Of a DNA stretch of 5,327 nucleotides, positions 1 through 5,327 are shown in pieces. A model generated the notes under the pieces. It had not been told where the DNA came from. It made no database searches and saw only the letters and a list, made by a program, of their open reading frames with translations. The position numbers were made by a program, and so were the translations under genes. Numbering within the stretch: position 1 is the stretch's first letter; each line of letters begins with the position of its first letter. The stretch is from Rhodoferax sp. (GTDB lineage: Bacteria > Pseudomonadota > Gammaproteobacteria > Burkholderiales > Burkholderiaceae), in contig JAQGNA010000491.1 in assembly GCA_028292075.1 (NCBI GenBank), positions 1 through 5,327 on the forward strand, in the 5' to 3' direction.

Positions 1-1013
1 CGGCGCGCAACCTGCGCGAAGAGCCGCTGCAGGTCACCGAGGACGGGCGCCAGGTGTACCTCAAGGATCTATGGCCGACGCGGGAAGAGATCGCCGCGCA
101 CCTGGCCCTGGGCGCCGACCCTGGCGACTACCAGCGCGATTTCGGCACCGCCAGCCGCAACCCGCTGTGGTTCGCCCTGAAGGCGCCCGACACGCCGCTT
201 TTTCCCTGGGACCCAAATTCCACCGCGCTGCGCCGCCCGCCGTTCGCGTCCGTCGACGAAGGCAGCCTGCTGGGCGTGTACCAGGCCCATCCGCTGCTGG
301 TGGTGGGCGACGACATCACCACCGACCACATCTCGCCGGCCAGTGCCATTCCACCCGACAGCCTGGTCGCCGACTTCCTGGTCGAACGCGGCGACGATCG
401 CAACGACCTGAACGTGTTCGCCTCGCGGCGCGGCAACTGGGAGGTGATGGTGCGCGCCGCCTTTCACAGCAAGACGTTGAAGAACCTGCTGGCGCCAGAC
501 GCGCCGGTCGCCCACACGCTGCATGTGCCCAGCGGCGACATTCAACCGATCTGGGAGGTGGCGCAGCGCTACCGCGATGCGGGCCAGTCGGTGGTGATGC
601 TGGCGGGCGAGCGTTACGGCACCGGTTCCTCGCGCGACTGGGCCGCCAAGGGCCAGCGGCTGCTGGGCATCCGGGCCGTGCTGGCGATGAGCTTCGAGCG
701 CATCCACCGCTCGAACCTGATCGGCATGGGCATCCTTCCGCTGCGCCTTCCAAAGGGCGTCGGCCCGCAGACGCTGCAATTGCAGCCCGGCGACTGCATC
801 GAAGTGGCCGCACCCGCCGACGCCGTGTCGCCGCGGTGCAAGGTGGCCGTGCGCATCCTGCGACGCGACGGTGTGGTTGAACACCTGACGGCCACCGCCG
901 CTGTGGAAACGCAGCTGGAGGTCGAGCTGCTGCGCAGCGGTGGTGTCATTCCGCTGATCTTGGGAAGGACGATCGCCGAACACAGGTTGGCGATGCATTT
1001 GCGGACCGGCTGA
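1..1013 (+). CDS. acnA: Aconitase-family hydratase, C-terminal part (5' end outside window)
   Basis: This is the C-terminal 336 residues of an aconitase-type iron-sulfur hydro-lyase. The frame is open from base 3, so the gene starts upstream; full-length family members have about 860-900 residues. The visible part covers the linker and the swivelling C-terminal domain. Family motifs are clear: GDDITTDHISPA (from about base 309), SRRGNWEVM (423-449), YGTGSSRDWAAKG (615-653) and SFERIHRSNLIGMG (about 690-731). The SSR in the third motif (627-635) matches the active-site Ser and Arg of aconitases. The 4Fe-4S cysteines lie in the missing part. The expected reaction is citrate/isocitrate isomerisation via cis-aconitate in the cytoplasm. 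A 2-methylcitrate dehydratase (AcnD) is possible, but the gene after it is a gntR regulator rather than prpF, which argues mildly against AcnD. Family assignment is firm; the AcnA label and the substrate are less so. The gene probably heads an operon with the next two. Confidence 0.9.
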   Translation, partial: ARNLREEPLQVTEDGRQVYLKDLWPTREEIAAHLALGADPGDYQRDFGTASRNPLWFALKAPDTPLFPWDPNSTALRRPPFASVDEGSLLGVYQAHPLLVVGDDITTDHISPASAIPPDSLVADFLVERGDDRNDLNVFASRRGNWEVMVRAAFHSKTLKNLLAPDAPVAHTLHVPSGDIQPIWEVAQRYRDAGQSVVMLAGERYGTGSSRDWAAKGQRLLGIRAVLAMSFERIHRSNLIGMGILPLRLPKGVGPQTLQLQPGDCIEVAAPADAVSPRCKVAVRILRRDGVVEHLTATAAVETQLEVELLRSGGVIPLILGRTIAEHRLAMHLRTG

Positions 1014-1019
1014 ACCGGC

Positions 1020-1991
1020 ATGCAAACGATGGAAGCGCTGCGCCGACGCGAGGAGACCAGTGGCAATGGGAAAATCCTTCCCATGAAAGCCCCTGTCTCC
1101 ATTGCTGCCCAGATCGTCACCCTGATTCGGACCGAGGACTGGCCGGTGGGCACCCACATGCCGGCCCAGGCGCTGGCCGACCGGCTGCGCGTGTCTCGCC
1201 AGCCGATCAGCGAGGCGCTGCAGCTGCTCGAAGACAAGGGCGTGCTGCTGCGCGAGCGCAACCGGGGTTATTTTTTGGCGAAGGCGACGTCGGAATTGCC
1301 GGCGGAGCTGCTGCAGGCGGTGGGCATGACCGAAGCCGACGCGGCCAGCACCGCCTACTTCAGGATCGCCGAAGACCGGTTGCTGGGCAAGCTGCCCGAC
1401 ACATTCTCCGAAGCCTCGCTCAAGACGCGCTACCAGCTCACGCCCTCACAGCTCAATGCCGTGCTGAACCGCATCTCGCAAGAGGGCTGGGCCGAGCGCA
1501 AACCGGGCTACGGCTGGGAGTTCTCGTCGATGCTGACAACGCCCGACAGCCTGCTGAAGTCGTACCGGCTGCGCCTGGCCCTTGAGCCCGCCGCCCTGCT
1601 GGAGCCGGGTTATCGGCTGGACAAGCAGGTGCTGGCGCGTTGCCGCGCCGCCGAAAGGCACCTGCTCGATGGCGGCATCGAGTCGGCCACGGCCGACGAA
1701 CTGCACGACCGCGGCGTGCACTTCCACGAATCGCTGGTGGAGGCCTCGGGCAACGCCTTCTTCATCGACACGATCCGCCGCGTGAACCGGGTGCGGCGCC
1801 TGCTGTCCTACCGGTCGATGCGCGACCGCTCGCGCTATGTCGAGCATTGCCACCAGCACCTCGAAGTGCTCGACCTGCTGGAGCGGGAACGCAACGAAGA
1901 CGCGTCCGCCGCCATGCGTGAGCACCTCGGCAGCACCTTGCGCAACCTGGGCCGCATCAGCGACATTCTGGTCACCCCGGCGCCACCATGA
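1020..1991 (+). CDS. GntR-family transcriptional regulator with FCD domain and apparent second winged helix
   Basis: This is a predicted DNA-binding regulator of 323 residues. Residues 26-87 form a GntR winged helix (VSRQPISEALQLLEDKGVLL core). Residues about 113-170 look like a second winged helix, with SEASLKTRYQLTPSQLNAVL followed by a wing-like EGWAERKPGYGW. Residues about 180-312 are an alpha-helical FCD effector domain with FHESLVEASGN, H280 and H302 at positions usual for metal or carboxylate binding. The upstream Asp common in FCD proteins is not obvious: the spot four residues before H236 is Gly. FCD regulators typically sense organic acids, which fits the aconitase six bases upstream. 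The start is uncertain. ATG 1020 gives the longest frame, but ATG 1083 (residue 22) sits just before the first conserved helix and has GGGA at 1068-1071 as a possible ribosome site. The stop overlaps the lactonase start, so the three genes are probably co-transcribed and the protein likely controls its own operon. Confidence 0.92.
   Translation: MQTMEALRRREETSGNGKILPMKAPVSIAAQIVTLIRTEDWPVGTHMPAQALADRLRVSRQPISEALQLLEDKGVLLRERNRGYFLAKATSELPAELLQAVGMTEADAASTAYFRIAEDRLLGKLPDTFSEASLKTRYQLTPSQLNAVLNRISQEGWAERKPGYGWEFSSMLTTPDSLLKSYRLRLALEPAALLEPGYRLDKQVLARCRAAERHLLDGGIESATADELHDRGVHFHESLVEASGNAFFIDTIRRVNRVRRLLSYRSMRDRSRYVEHCHQHLEVLDLLERERNEDASAAMREHLGSTLRNLGRISDILVTPAPP
1068..1082 (+). promoter_or_regulatory. 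Small inverted repeat abutting the alternative gntR start
   Basis: GGGAA (1068-1072) and TTCCC (1078-1082) form a perfect 5-bp inverted repeat around a 5-base loop, ending immediately before ATG 1083. It includes the only purine-rich ribosome-site candidate for that start. If translation begins at 1083, the hairpin could mask initiation; if it begins at 1020, this is just coding sequence. Such a short dyad can arise by chance. Confidence 0.2.
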
Positions 1992-3082
1992 ACACCAGCC
2001 AGAGCATTGAGCGCCGTCCACTCTATGCTTACGTCGGCTCGCGCACGACCCGCGAGCGCAACGCCCGAGGCGAGGGCATCAGCGTGTTCAGGGTGGAGGC
2101 CACGGACGGCAGCATGACGCGCGTTCAGCTTGTGCCTGATCTCGTCAACCCTTCGTTCCTGTGCCTGAACCGCCGGGGCGACCGGCTCTACACGGTGCAC
2201 GGCGACGGCCACGAGATCAGCGTGTTCGCCGTCGCGCGGCATGACGGCACGCTGGCGTTCCTGCAGCGCCAGGACTGCGGCGGGCTGAACCCGGTGCACC
2301 TGGCCCTCGACCCGACCGAAAAGTACCTGGTGGTGTCCGACCACCTGGGCGAAAAAGGTGGAACGCTGGGCGTCATGGTCGTGCGAGAAGACGGCTTGCT
2401 CGACCCGGTTCACCAGCGCGTTGCGCTCGTGGGCACGCCTGGCCCGCACCGCAAGGAGCAGCCGCATGCCAAGCCGCACTTCAACCCTTTCGACCCGAGC
2501 GGCCGCTTCGTCGTCGTGCCCGACAAGGGATACGACCGCGTGTTCGTCTTTCGCTTCGCCGACGGCCTGCTGTCACCGGCAGCCGCGCCCTGGATGGACA
2601 CGCGCGAGGCCGCCGGGCCGCGGCACCTTGCGTTCCACCCGACGCAGCCGCTGGCCTATGTGGTCAACGAACTCGATTCATCGGTCGTGGCTTGCCGGTT
2701 CGACCCGGACAACGGCACGCTGCAGCCATTCCAGGTCCTTTCGACCTTGCCCGACACGTTTACGGGCAACAGCCGCGCTGCGGAAATCGCCGTTTCGCCC
2801 GACGGCCATACGCTCTATGCGTCGAACCGCGGGCACGACAGCATCGCGGTGTTTCGCATCGACGAGGACAGCGGACGCCTTGCCTGGGTCGAAGCCATGC
2901 CGGCGATGGGACGGACGCCACGGTTCTTTGCGATCGGGCCGGACGGGAAGCACATGTACGTGCTGAACGAAGACAGCGACGAGGTGGTGACTCTGTCGAT
3001 TGAACCGGTGACGGGGCGGCTTGCTGCGACAGGCAGGTCGGTGCCATGTGGTAGTCCGGTCTGCCTGGTTTTCTCGGCGTGA
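1988..3082 (+). CDS. Seven-bladed beta-propeller lactonase family protein (6-phosphogluconolactonase-like)
   Basis: This 364-residue protein belongs to the lactonase family (PF10282 type) that includes YbhE/Pgl 6-phosphogluconolactonase and fungal carboxy-muconate cyclase; the length is typical. Blade repeats recur throughout: NPVHLALDPTEKYLVVSDH, then a histidine-rich HAKPHFNPFDPSGRFVVVPD stretch with DRVFVF, GPRHLAFHPTQPLAYVVNE, AEIAVSPDGHTLYASNRGHDSIAVFRID, and TPRFFAIGPDGKHMYVLNEDSDEV. No signal peptide is seen (the N-terminus is polar: MNTSQSIERR), so it should be cytoplasmic. The expected role is hydrolysis of a sugar-acid or other lactone. Its ATG overlaps the gntR stop (ATGA) and no good Shine-Dalgarno precedes it, which suggests translational coupling. 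Being in an operon with an aconitase and an FCD regulator, rather than with glucose-6-phosphate dehydrogenase, argues that the natural substrate may not be 6-phosphogluconolactone. Family is secure; substrate is unknown. Confidence 0.92.
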   Translation: MNTSQSIERRPLYAYVGSRTTRERNARGEGISVFRVEATDGSMTRVQLVPDLVNPSFLCLNRRGDRLYTVHGDGHEISVFAVARHDGTLAFLQRQDCGGLNPVHLALDPTEKYLVVSDHLGEKGGTLGVMVVREDGLLDPVHQRVALVGTPGPHRKEQPHAKPHFNPFDPSGRFVVVPDKGYDRVFVFRFADGLLSPAAAPWMDTREAAGPRHLAFHPTQPLAYVVNELDSSVVACRFDPDNGTLQPFQVLSTLPDTFTGNSRAAEIAVSPDGHTLYASNRGHDSIAVFRIDEDSGRLAWVEAMPAMGRTPRFFAIGPDGKHMYVLNEDSDEVVTLSIEPVTGRLAATGRSVPCGSPVCLVFSA

Positions 3083-3103
3083 CCGCGCGCGATGGCGGTC
3101 ATG
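3078..3103. terminator. Hairpin after the lactonase gene; weak terminator candidate
   Basis: TGACCGC (3080-3086) pairs with GCGGTCA (3095-3101) around an 8-base loop, and a G-T plus a C-G pair (3078-3079 with 3102-3103) extend the stem to nine pairs. It begins at the lactonase stop codon and lies in the gap between two convergent genes, where a terminator is expected. There is no T-run after the stem on the + strand (it is followed by AAAAGAAGAAAAG), and read from the other strand the T-rich tract comes before the hairpin. It is therefore not a textbook intrinsic terminator. Confidence 0.3.
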
Positions 3104-3148
3104 AAAAGAAGAAAAGCTTGGGAACGCAGTGGCCCCATCGGACGGAAA

Positions 3149-3523
3149 TCAACCCGGCAAGGACTCCTCGATGGTTCTCAGAACTTCCCCCAGTTCCTCC
3201 GGATCACAGGTCTTCAATAACGCGCGAACATTGACCCCGATCGCCGCTAGCTCACGGCCGAACTCATAACCCGAAAAAAGCAGCACGGGCCGCAACGGAT
3301 CAGCCTTGAGCCATTCCCGCGCCAGGTCGGTGCCCGACAAGCCAGGCAGACTCACGTCGGTGATCAGCACATCGAAGGGCCGCATCGCCAGCAGCTTCAG
3401 CGCGGCTTCTGCATCCGCAGCCACCACGACGTCGCGGTGATCTGCCCAAAGCAGCGGCGTGAGGGCCTCGCGGATGTCATCGTTGTCCTCGACATAGAGG
3501 TAGGCAATCACCGTTTTGGGCAT
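3149..3523 (-). CDS. Stand-alone receiver-domain response regulator (CheY-like)
   Basis: This is a single receiver domain of about 124 residues with no output domain, so it probably acts by protein contact rather than DNA binding. Counted from the start at 3523, the acidic pocket is E12-D13 (VEDNDD), the phospho-acceptor is D56 (DVLITDVSLPG), the switch Ser is S84 (LLFSGYE) and the conserved Lys is K104. All residues needed for phosphotransfer are present. The usual Lys-Pro after the fifth strand is Lys-Thr here (LLKTCDPEEL). The frame stays open to an upstream ATG at 3583, which would add 20 residues unlike any receiver domain. I prefer 3523 because it begins right at the first beta strand, although neither start has a strong ribosome site. 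No histidine kinase is visible in the window. It is divergent from the rsbRST operon, so a link to that switch is possible but inferred. Confidence 0.88.
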   Translation of the reverse strand: MPKTVIAYLYVEDNDDIREALTPLLWADHRDVVVAADAEAALKLLAMRPFDVLITDVSLPGLSGTDLAREWLKADPLRPVLLFSGYEFGRELAAIGVNVRALLKTCDPEELGEVLRTIEESLPG

Positions 3524-3614
3524 GAAAAACGCATTTCCGATTGGGAAGTTGAATGGTCCGGCAGTTCCGGCCGAGGCTGGCATCGGCCAATGCAGCCGGG
3601 TAGACGCTGAACGC

Positions 3615-3634
3615 CAGATCGTCGATGCGATCTG
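3615..3634. promoter_or_regulatory. Perfect 7-6-7 inverted repeat, candidate operator
   Basis: CAGATCG (3615-3621) and CGATCTG (3628-3634) are exact reverse complements separated by six bases. The 20-base span and centre-to-centre half-site spacing of 13 bases suit a dimeric regulator. It lies about 92 bases upstream of the receiver start and 124 bases upstream of rsbR, so it could serve either gene. I do not recognise the site as that of a known regulator. Confidence 0.4.
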
Positions 3635-3690
3635 TACCGAAGAACGCGCAGACTGATCGCTCTACAAGTCTATTTACTGTACAGCTGCGA

Positions 3691-3696
3691 CATAAT
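3691..3696 (+). promoter_or_regulatory. Possible -10 box for the rsbRST operon
   Basis: CATAAT matches the sigma-70 -10 consensus at five of six positions, sits in the most AT-rich stretch of the intergenic region and lies 61 bases before the rsbR ATG. No convincing -35 hexamer is found 16-18 bases upstream, so it may need an activator or be a chance match. The palindrome CTGTACAG lies just upstream, within the would-be spacer. Confidence 0.3.
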
Positions 3697-3757
3697 GACC
3701 GGTGGTCCTGCGGCAATTCGCGGTATTGGACGCATCAGACAACTCGAAGGGTGATCA

Positions 3758-4591
3758 ATGAACGCAGGCTTGGCTATTTTGGCAGACCTTTTATCAACCC
3801 AGCAGTCGGCTTTGCTGAACGCCTGGCTGGTAGCCGCCCACGGCCCCGACGCGCCGGCCAAATTGCGGGGCGAGGCTTCGGGCATTCTGGCGGTGCTGAC
3901 GCCTGCCCTGAAGTCGGGCGAACCGGAAACGGGCAGTGCCTGGAACGATGTCAAAAAGGCGCTTGAAACGCTTTCGGCCTCGCGCGCGGCCCAGGGCGCC
4001 ACGGCCGGCAGCACCAGTCGCCTGATTCTGGCGTTGAAGACGCCGCTTTTCGATGCGCTGCAGAAGACGCTTTCCAATGACGCGCCGGCACTGGTGGTCG
4101 CCATCATGGATGTTTCCGCCAAGCTGGACGCGATGGCCCAGTGGACGGCCGATGCCTACCAGCGTTCGCGCGAAGAACTGATCTCCCGGCAGCAGCAGGA
4201 ATTGCTGGAACTTTCGACGCCGGTCATCAAGCTGTGGGATGGCGTGCTGGCCGTGCCGATGATCGGTACGCTCGACTCCAACCGCACGCAGCTGGTGATG
4301 GAAGCCCTGCTGCAACGCATCGTGGAGACCGAATCCGAGCTGGCCATCATCGACATCACCGGCGTGCCCACCGTGGACACCCTGGTCGCACAGCATCTGC
4401 TGAAGACGGTGACCGCCATCCGCCTGATGGGCGCCGATTGCATCATCAGCGGCATCCGCCCGCAGATCGCTCAGACGATCGTGCATCTGGGCATCGATCT
4501 GCAGTCGGTGACTTCCAAGGCAACCCTGGCCGATGCGCTGGCGTTGGCCATGAAGCGCGTCGGTTACAGCTTCACCAAGAACAAGTCATAG
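3758..4591 (+). CDS. rsbR: RsbR-type stressosome scaffold/sensor: RsbRD-like N-terminal domain plus STAS domain
   Basis: This 277-residue protein is an RsbT co-antagonist. In Bacillus, RsbR paralogues co-assemble with RsbS into the stressosome, a large cytosolic complex that sequesters the kinase RsbT. Residues about 5-130 are helical and resemble the RsbRD N-terminal sensor domain (ETLSASRAAQGATAGSTSRL then LKTPLFDAL) rather than the globin-like fold of classical RsbRA. A helical linker, residues 132-155, is rich in Glu, Gln and Arg. The STAS domain spans about 155-275 and carries two Thr motifs that are RsbT phosphorylation sites in the Bacillus family: IGTLD (T171) and TGVPTVDT (T208). The SGIRPQIAQTIVHLGI stretch is strongly RsbR-like. 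AAGG at 3747-3750 stands seven bases before the ATG and supports the start. It is first in an operon with rsbS and rsbT. No haem- or flavin-binding motif is visible, so the signal it senses is unknown. Confidence 0.94.
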   Translation: MNAGLAILADLLSTQQSALLNAWLVAAHGPDAPAKLRGEASGILAVLTPALKSGEPETGSAWNDVKKALETLSASRAAQGATAGSTSRLILALKTPLFDALQKTLSNDAPALVVAIMDVSAKLDAMAQWTADAYQRSREELISRQQQELLELSTPVIKLWDGVLAVPMIGTLDSNRTQLVMEALLQRIVETESELAIIDITGVPTVDTLVAQHLLKTVTAIRLMGADCIISGIRPQIAQTIVHLGIDLQSVTSKATLADALALAMKRVGYSFTKNKS

Positions 4592-4604
4592 ACAAGGCGC
4601 TCGC

Positions 4605-4979
4605 ATGTACCGTATTCCGATCTTGCGCATGGGGCGGGCCCTCCTGGTCACCATCCAGGTGGACATGGAAGACCAGACCGCCATGGCGCTGCAGGATGAC
4701 CTGGCGGAGCAGATCGCCAAAACCGGTGCCAATGGCGTGCTGATCGACATCTCGGCGCTGGAAATCGTGGACTCGTTTGTCGGCCGCATGCTGGCCGGCA
4801 TCTCGGGCATCGGCAAGATCCTGGACGCCAGGACGGTGGTCGTGGGCATGCAGCCGGCGGTTGCCATCACGCTGGTCGAGCTGGGTCTTTCACTGGAGGG
4901 CGTGCGGACCGCGCTCAACGTCAGCCGCGGATTCGCTTTGTTGGAGGCAGCCCAGGATGGAGACGAATTCGGCAAATGA
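4605..4979 (+). CDS. rsbS: RsbS stressosome STAS-domain antagonist of RsbT
   Basis: This 124-residue single-STAS protein matches RsbS along its whole length. The opening IPIL..GRALLVTIQ, DDLAEQIAKTGANGVLIDIS and GMQPAVAITLVELGLSLEGV segments are family hallmarks. Ser57 in the IVDSFVGRML motif corresponds to the serine (Ser59 in Bacillus subtilis) that RsbT phosphorylates to release itself from the complex; it is conserved, so the switch should be active. The protein would form the stressosome core with RsbR in the cytoplasm. The gene starts 13 bases after the rsbR stop, with AAGG at 4594-4597 seven bases before the ATG. Its 3' end overlaps rsbT by 23 bases, which points to co-translation of antagonist and kinase. 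The length is normal and nothing is missing. Confidence 0.96.
   Translation: MYRIPILRMGRALLVTIQVDMEDQTAMALQDDLAEQIAKTGANGVLIDISALEIVDSFVGRMLAGISGIGKILDARTVVVGMQPAVAITLVELGLSLEGVRTALNVSRGFALLEAAQDGDEFGK
4943..4947 (+). promoter_or_regulatory. Strong ribosome binding site for rsbT inside rsbS
   Basis: GGAGG lies nine bases before ATG 4957, within the last codons of rsbS. It is the best Shine-Dalgarno match in the window and fixes the rsbT start, which would otherwise be unclear because the frame continues past the window edge. Confidence 0.75.
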
Positions 4980-5327
4980 CACGCAAGGCGCGGTGCCTTT
5001 GCGCAACGAGGCCGACATCGTGTCAGCGCGGCAGATGGTGCGCAAGCTGGTCACAGCGCTGAAGTTCTCGATCGTCGACCAGACCAAGATGATCACCGCC
5101 GCCAGCGAGCTCGCCCGCAACACCGTGGTCTATGGCGGCGGTGGCGACATGCTGTGGGAACTGCCCGTCGACGGCATCAAGCGCGGCTTGCGCCTGCGTT
5201 TCAAGGACGAAGGGCCCGGCATTGCCGACCTGAGCCTGGCACTGAAAGACGGCTGGACATCCGGCAAGGGCATGGGCCTGGGTCTTTCCGGTAGCAAGCG
5301 GCTGGTTCATGATTTCGACATCGACAC
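4957..5327 (+). CDS. rsbT: RsbT serine/threonine kinase of the stressosome (3' end outside window)
   Basis: The first 123 residues of a GHKL-fold (HATPase) protein kinase of the RsbT/RsbW type are visible; Bacillus RsbT has 133 residues, so only about ten are missing. The N-box is ASELARNTVVYGGGG, with E51 and N55 for catalysis and Mg binding. The G1 box is DEGPGIAD (from D84). The glycine-rich lid TSGKGMGLGLSGSKRL (from residue 101) is typical of RsbT. The kinase phosphorylates RsbR and RsbS of the preceding genes; once freed from the complex it activates a PP2C-type phosphatase (RsbU) in Bacillus. The downstream target here is outside the window and unknown. GGAGG upstream and the 23-base overlap with rsbS support the start at 4957. 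A phosphatase such as RsbX would be the usual next gene, but this cannot be seen. Confidence 0.95.
   Translation, partial: METNSANDTQGAVPLRNEADIVSARQMVRKLVTALKFSIVDQTKMITAASELARNTVVYGGGGDMLWELPVDGIKRGLRLRFKDEGPGIADLSLALKDGWTSGKGMGLGLSGSKRLVHDFDID

Larger units (their letters stand above)
3524..3757. other. Divergent intergenic region between the receiver gene and rsbR
   Basis: This 234-base region separates two divergent genes and must hold promoters for both. It contains a long inverted repeat (3615-3634), an 8-base palindrome CTGTACAG (3677-3684), an AT-rich patch with a possible -10 box (3691-3696) and the rsbR ribosome site. If the receiver gene starts at 3583 instead of 3523, the region shrinks to 174 bases. 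No small gene or RNA is evident. Confidence 0.6.

Noticed and set aside
1..1013. Assignment as AcnD of the 2-methylcitrate cycle
   Set aside because: The usual next gene, prpF, is absent and a gntR regulator follows instead. The N-terminal part needed to decide is outside the window, so AcnD is kept only as an alternative.
69..1157. Long 362-codon open frame on the minus strand opposite the aconitase gene
   Set aside because: The translation is His/Gln/Arg-rich and low in family-like motifs, typical of the shadow of a GC-rich gene. The plus strand carries unmistakable aconitase motifs across the same bases.
1446..2479. Two minus-strand open frames opposite gntR and the lactonase
   Set aside because: They overlap well-supported genes, show no recognisable domain and have skewed composition expected of antisense shadows in high-GC DNA.
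3677..3684. LexA-box reading of CTGTACAG
   Set aside because: A LexA site needs about eight bases between CTGT and ACAG; here the halves are adjacent, so it is reported only as a palindrome.
3625..3966. 113-codon plus-strand frame spanning the intergenic region and the start of rsbR
   Set aside because: It overlaps rsbR in another frame, has no ribosome site or domain, and crosses the likely rsbR promoter.
3794..4486. 230-codon minus-strand open frame opposite rsbR
   Set aside because: It is rich in His, Gln, Arg and Gly with no motif; the plus strand encodes a clear RsbR STAS protein.

Overview
The window is GC-rich, densely coded bacterial chromosome with short gene gaps. Codon use (strong G/C at third positions) and the proteins encoded suggest a betaproteobacterium, most likely of the Burkholderiales/Comamonadaceae type. 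That is inference from general look, not from a marker gene. No tRNA, rRNA, insertion sequence, CRISPR array or tandem repeat was seen.

Left block (1-3082, + strand): a metabolic operon. It opens with the C-terminal part of an aconitase-family hydro-lyase, cut by the window edge. Six bases later comes a GntR-type regulator with an FCD ligand domain and what looks like two winged helix-turn-helix units. A 4-base ATGA overlap links it to a seven-bladed beta-propeller lactonase with no signal peptide. The likely picture is a locally regulated pathway that dehydrates/hydrates a tricarboxylic acid and opens a lactone. The substrate cannot be read from this window.

Middle (3083-3757): a convergent gap with a weak hairpin, then a minus-strand stand-alone receiver (CheY-like) protein, then a 234-base divergent intergenic region. 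This region holds a perfect 7-6-7 inverted repeat, an 8-base palindrome and a possible -10 box ahead of the right-hand operon.

Right block (3758-end, + strand): a stressosome module, rsbR-rsbS-rsbT, in canonical order, 13 bases apart and then overlapping by 23 bases. RsbR has a helical RsbRD-type N-terminal sensor and a C-terminal STAS domain. RsbS is a single STAS domain. RsbT is a GHKL-fold serine/threonine kinase, truncated about ten residues short of its usual end. The predicted phospho-acceptor residues and the ATP-binding motifs are all present, so the switch looks functional. In Bacillus, RsbR and RsbS form a large complex that holds RsbT until stress-driven phosphorylation frees it to activate RsbU and, through it, SigB. 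Proteobacteria generally lack SigB, so the output here must differ. The divergent receiver protein is a plausible but unproven partner.
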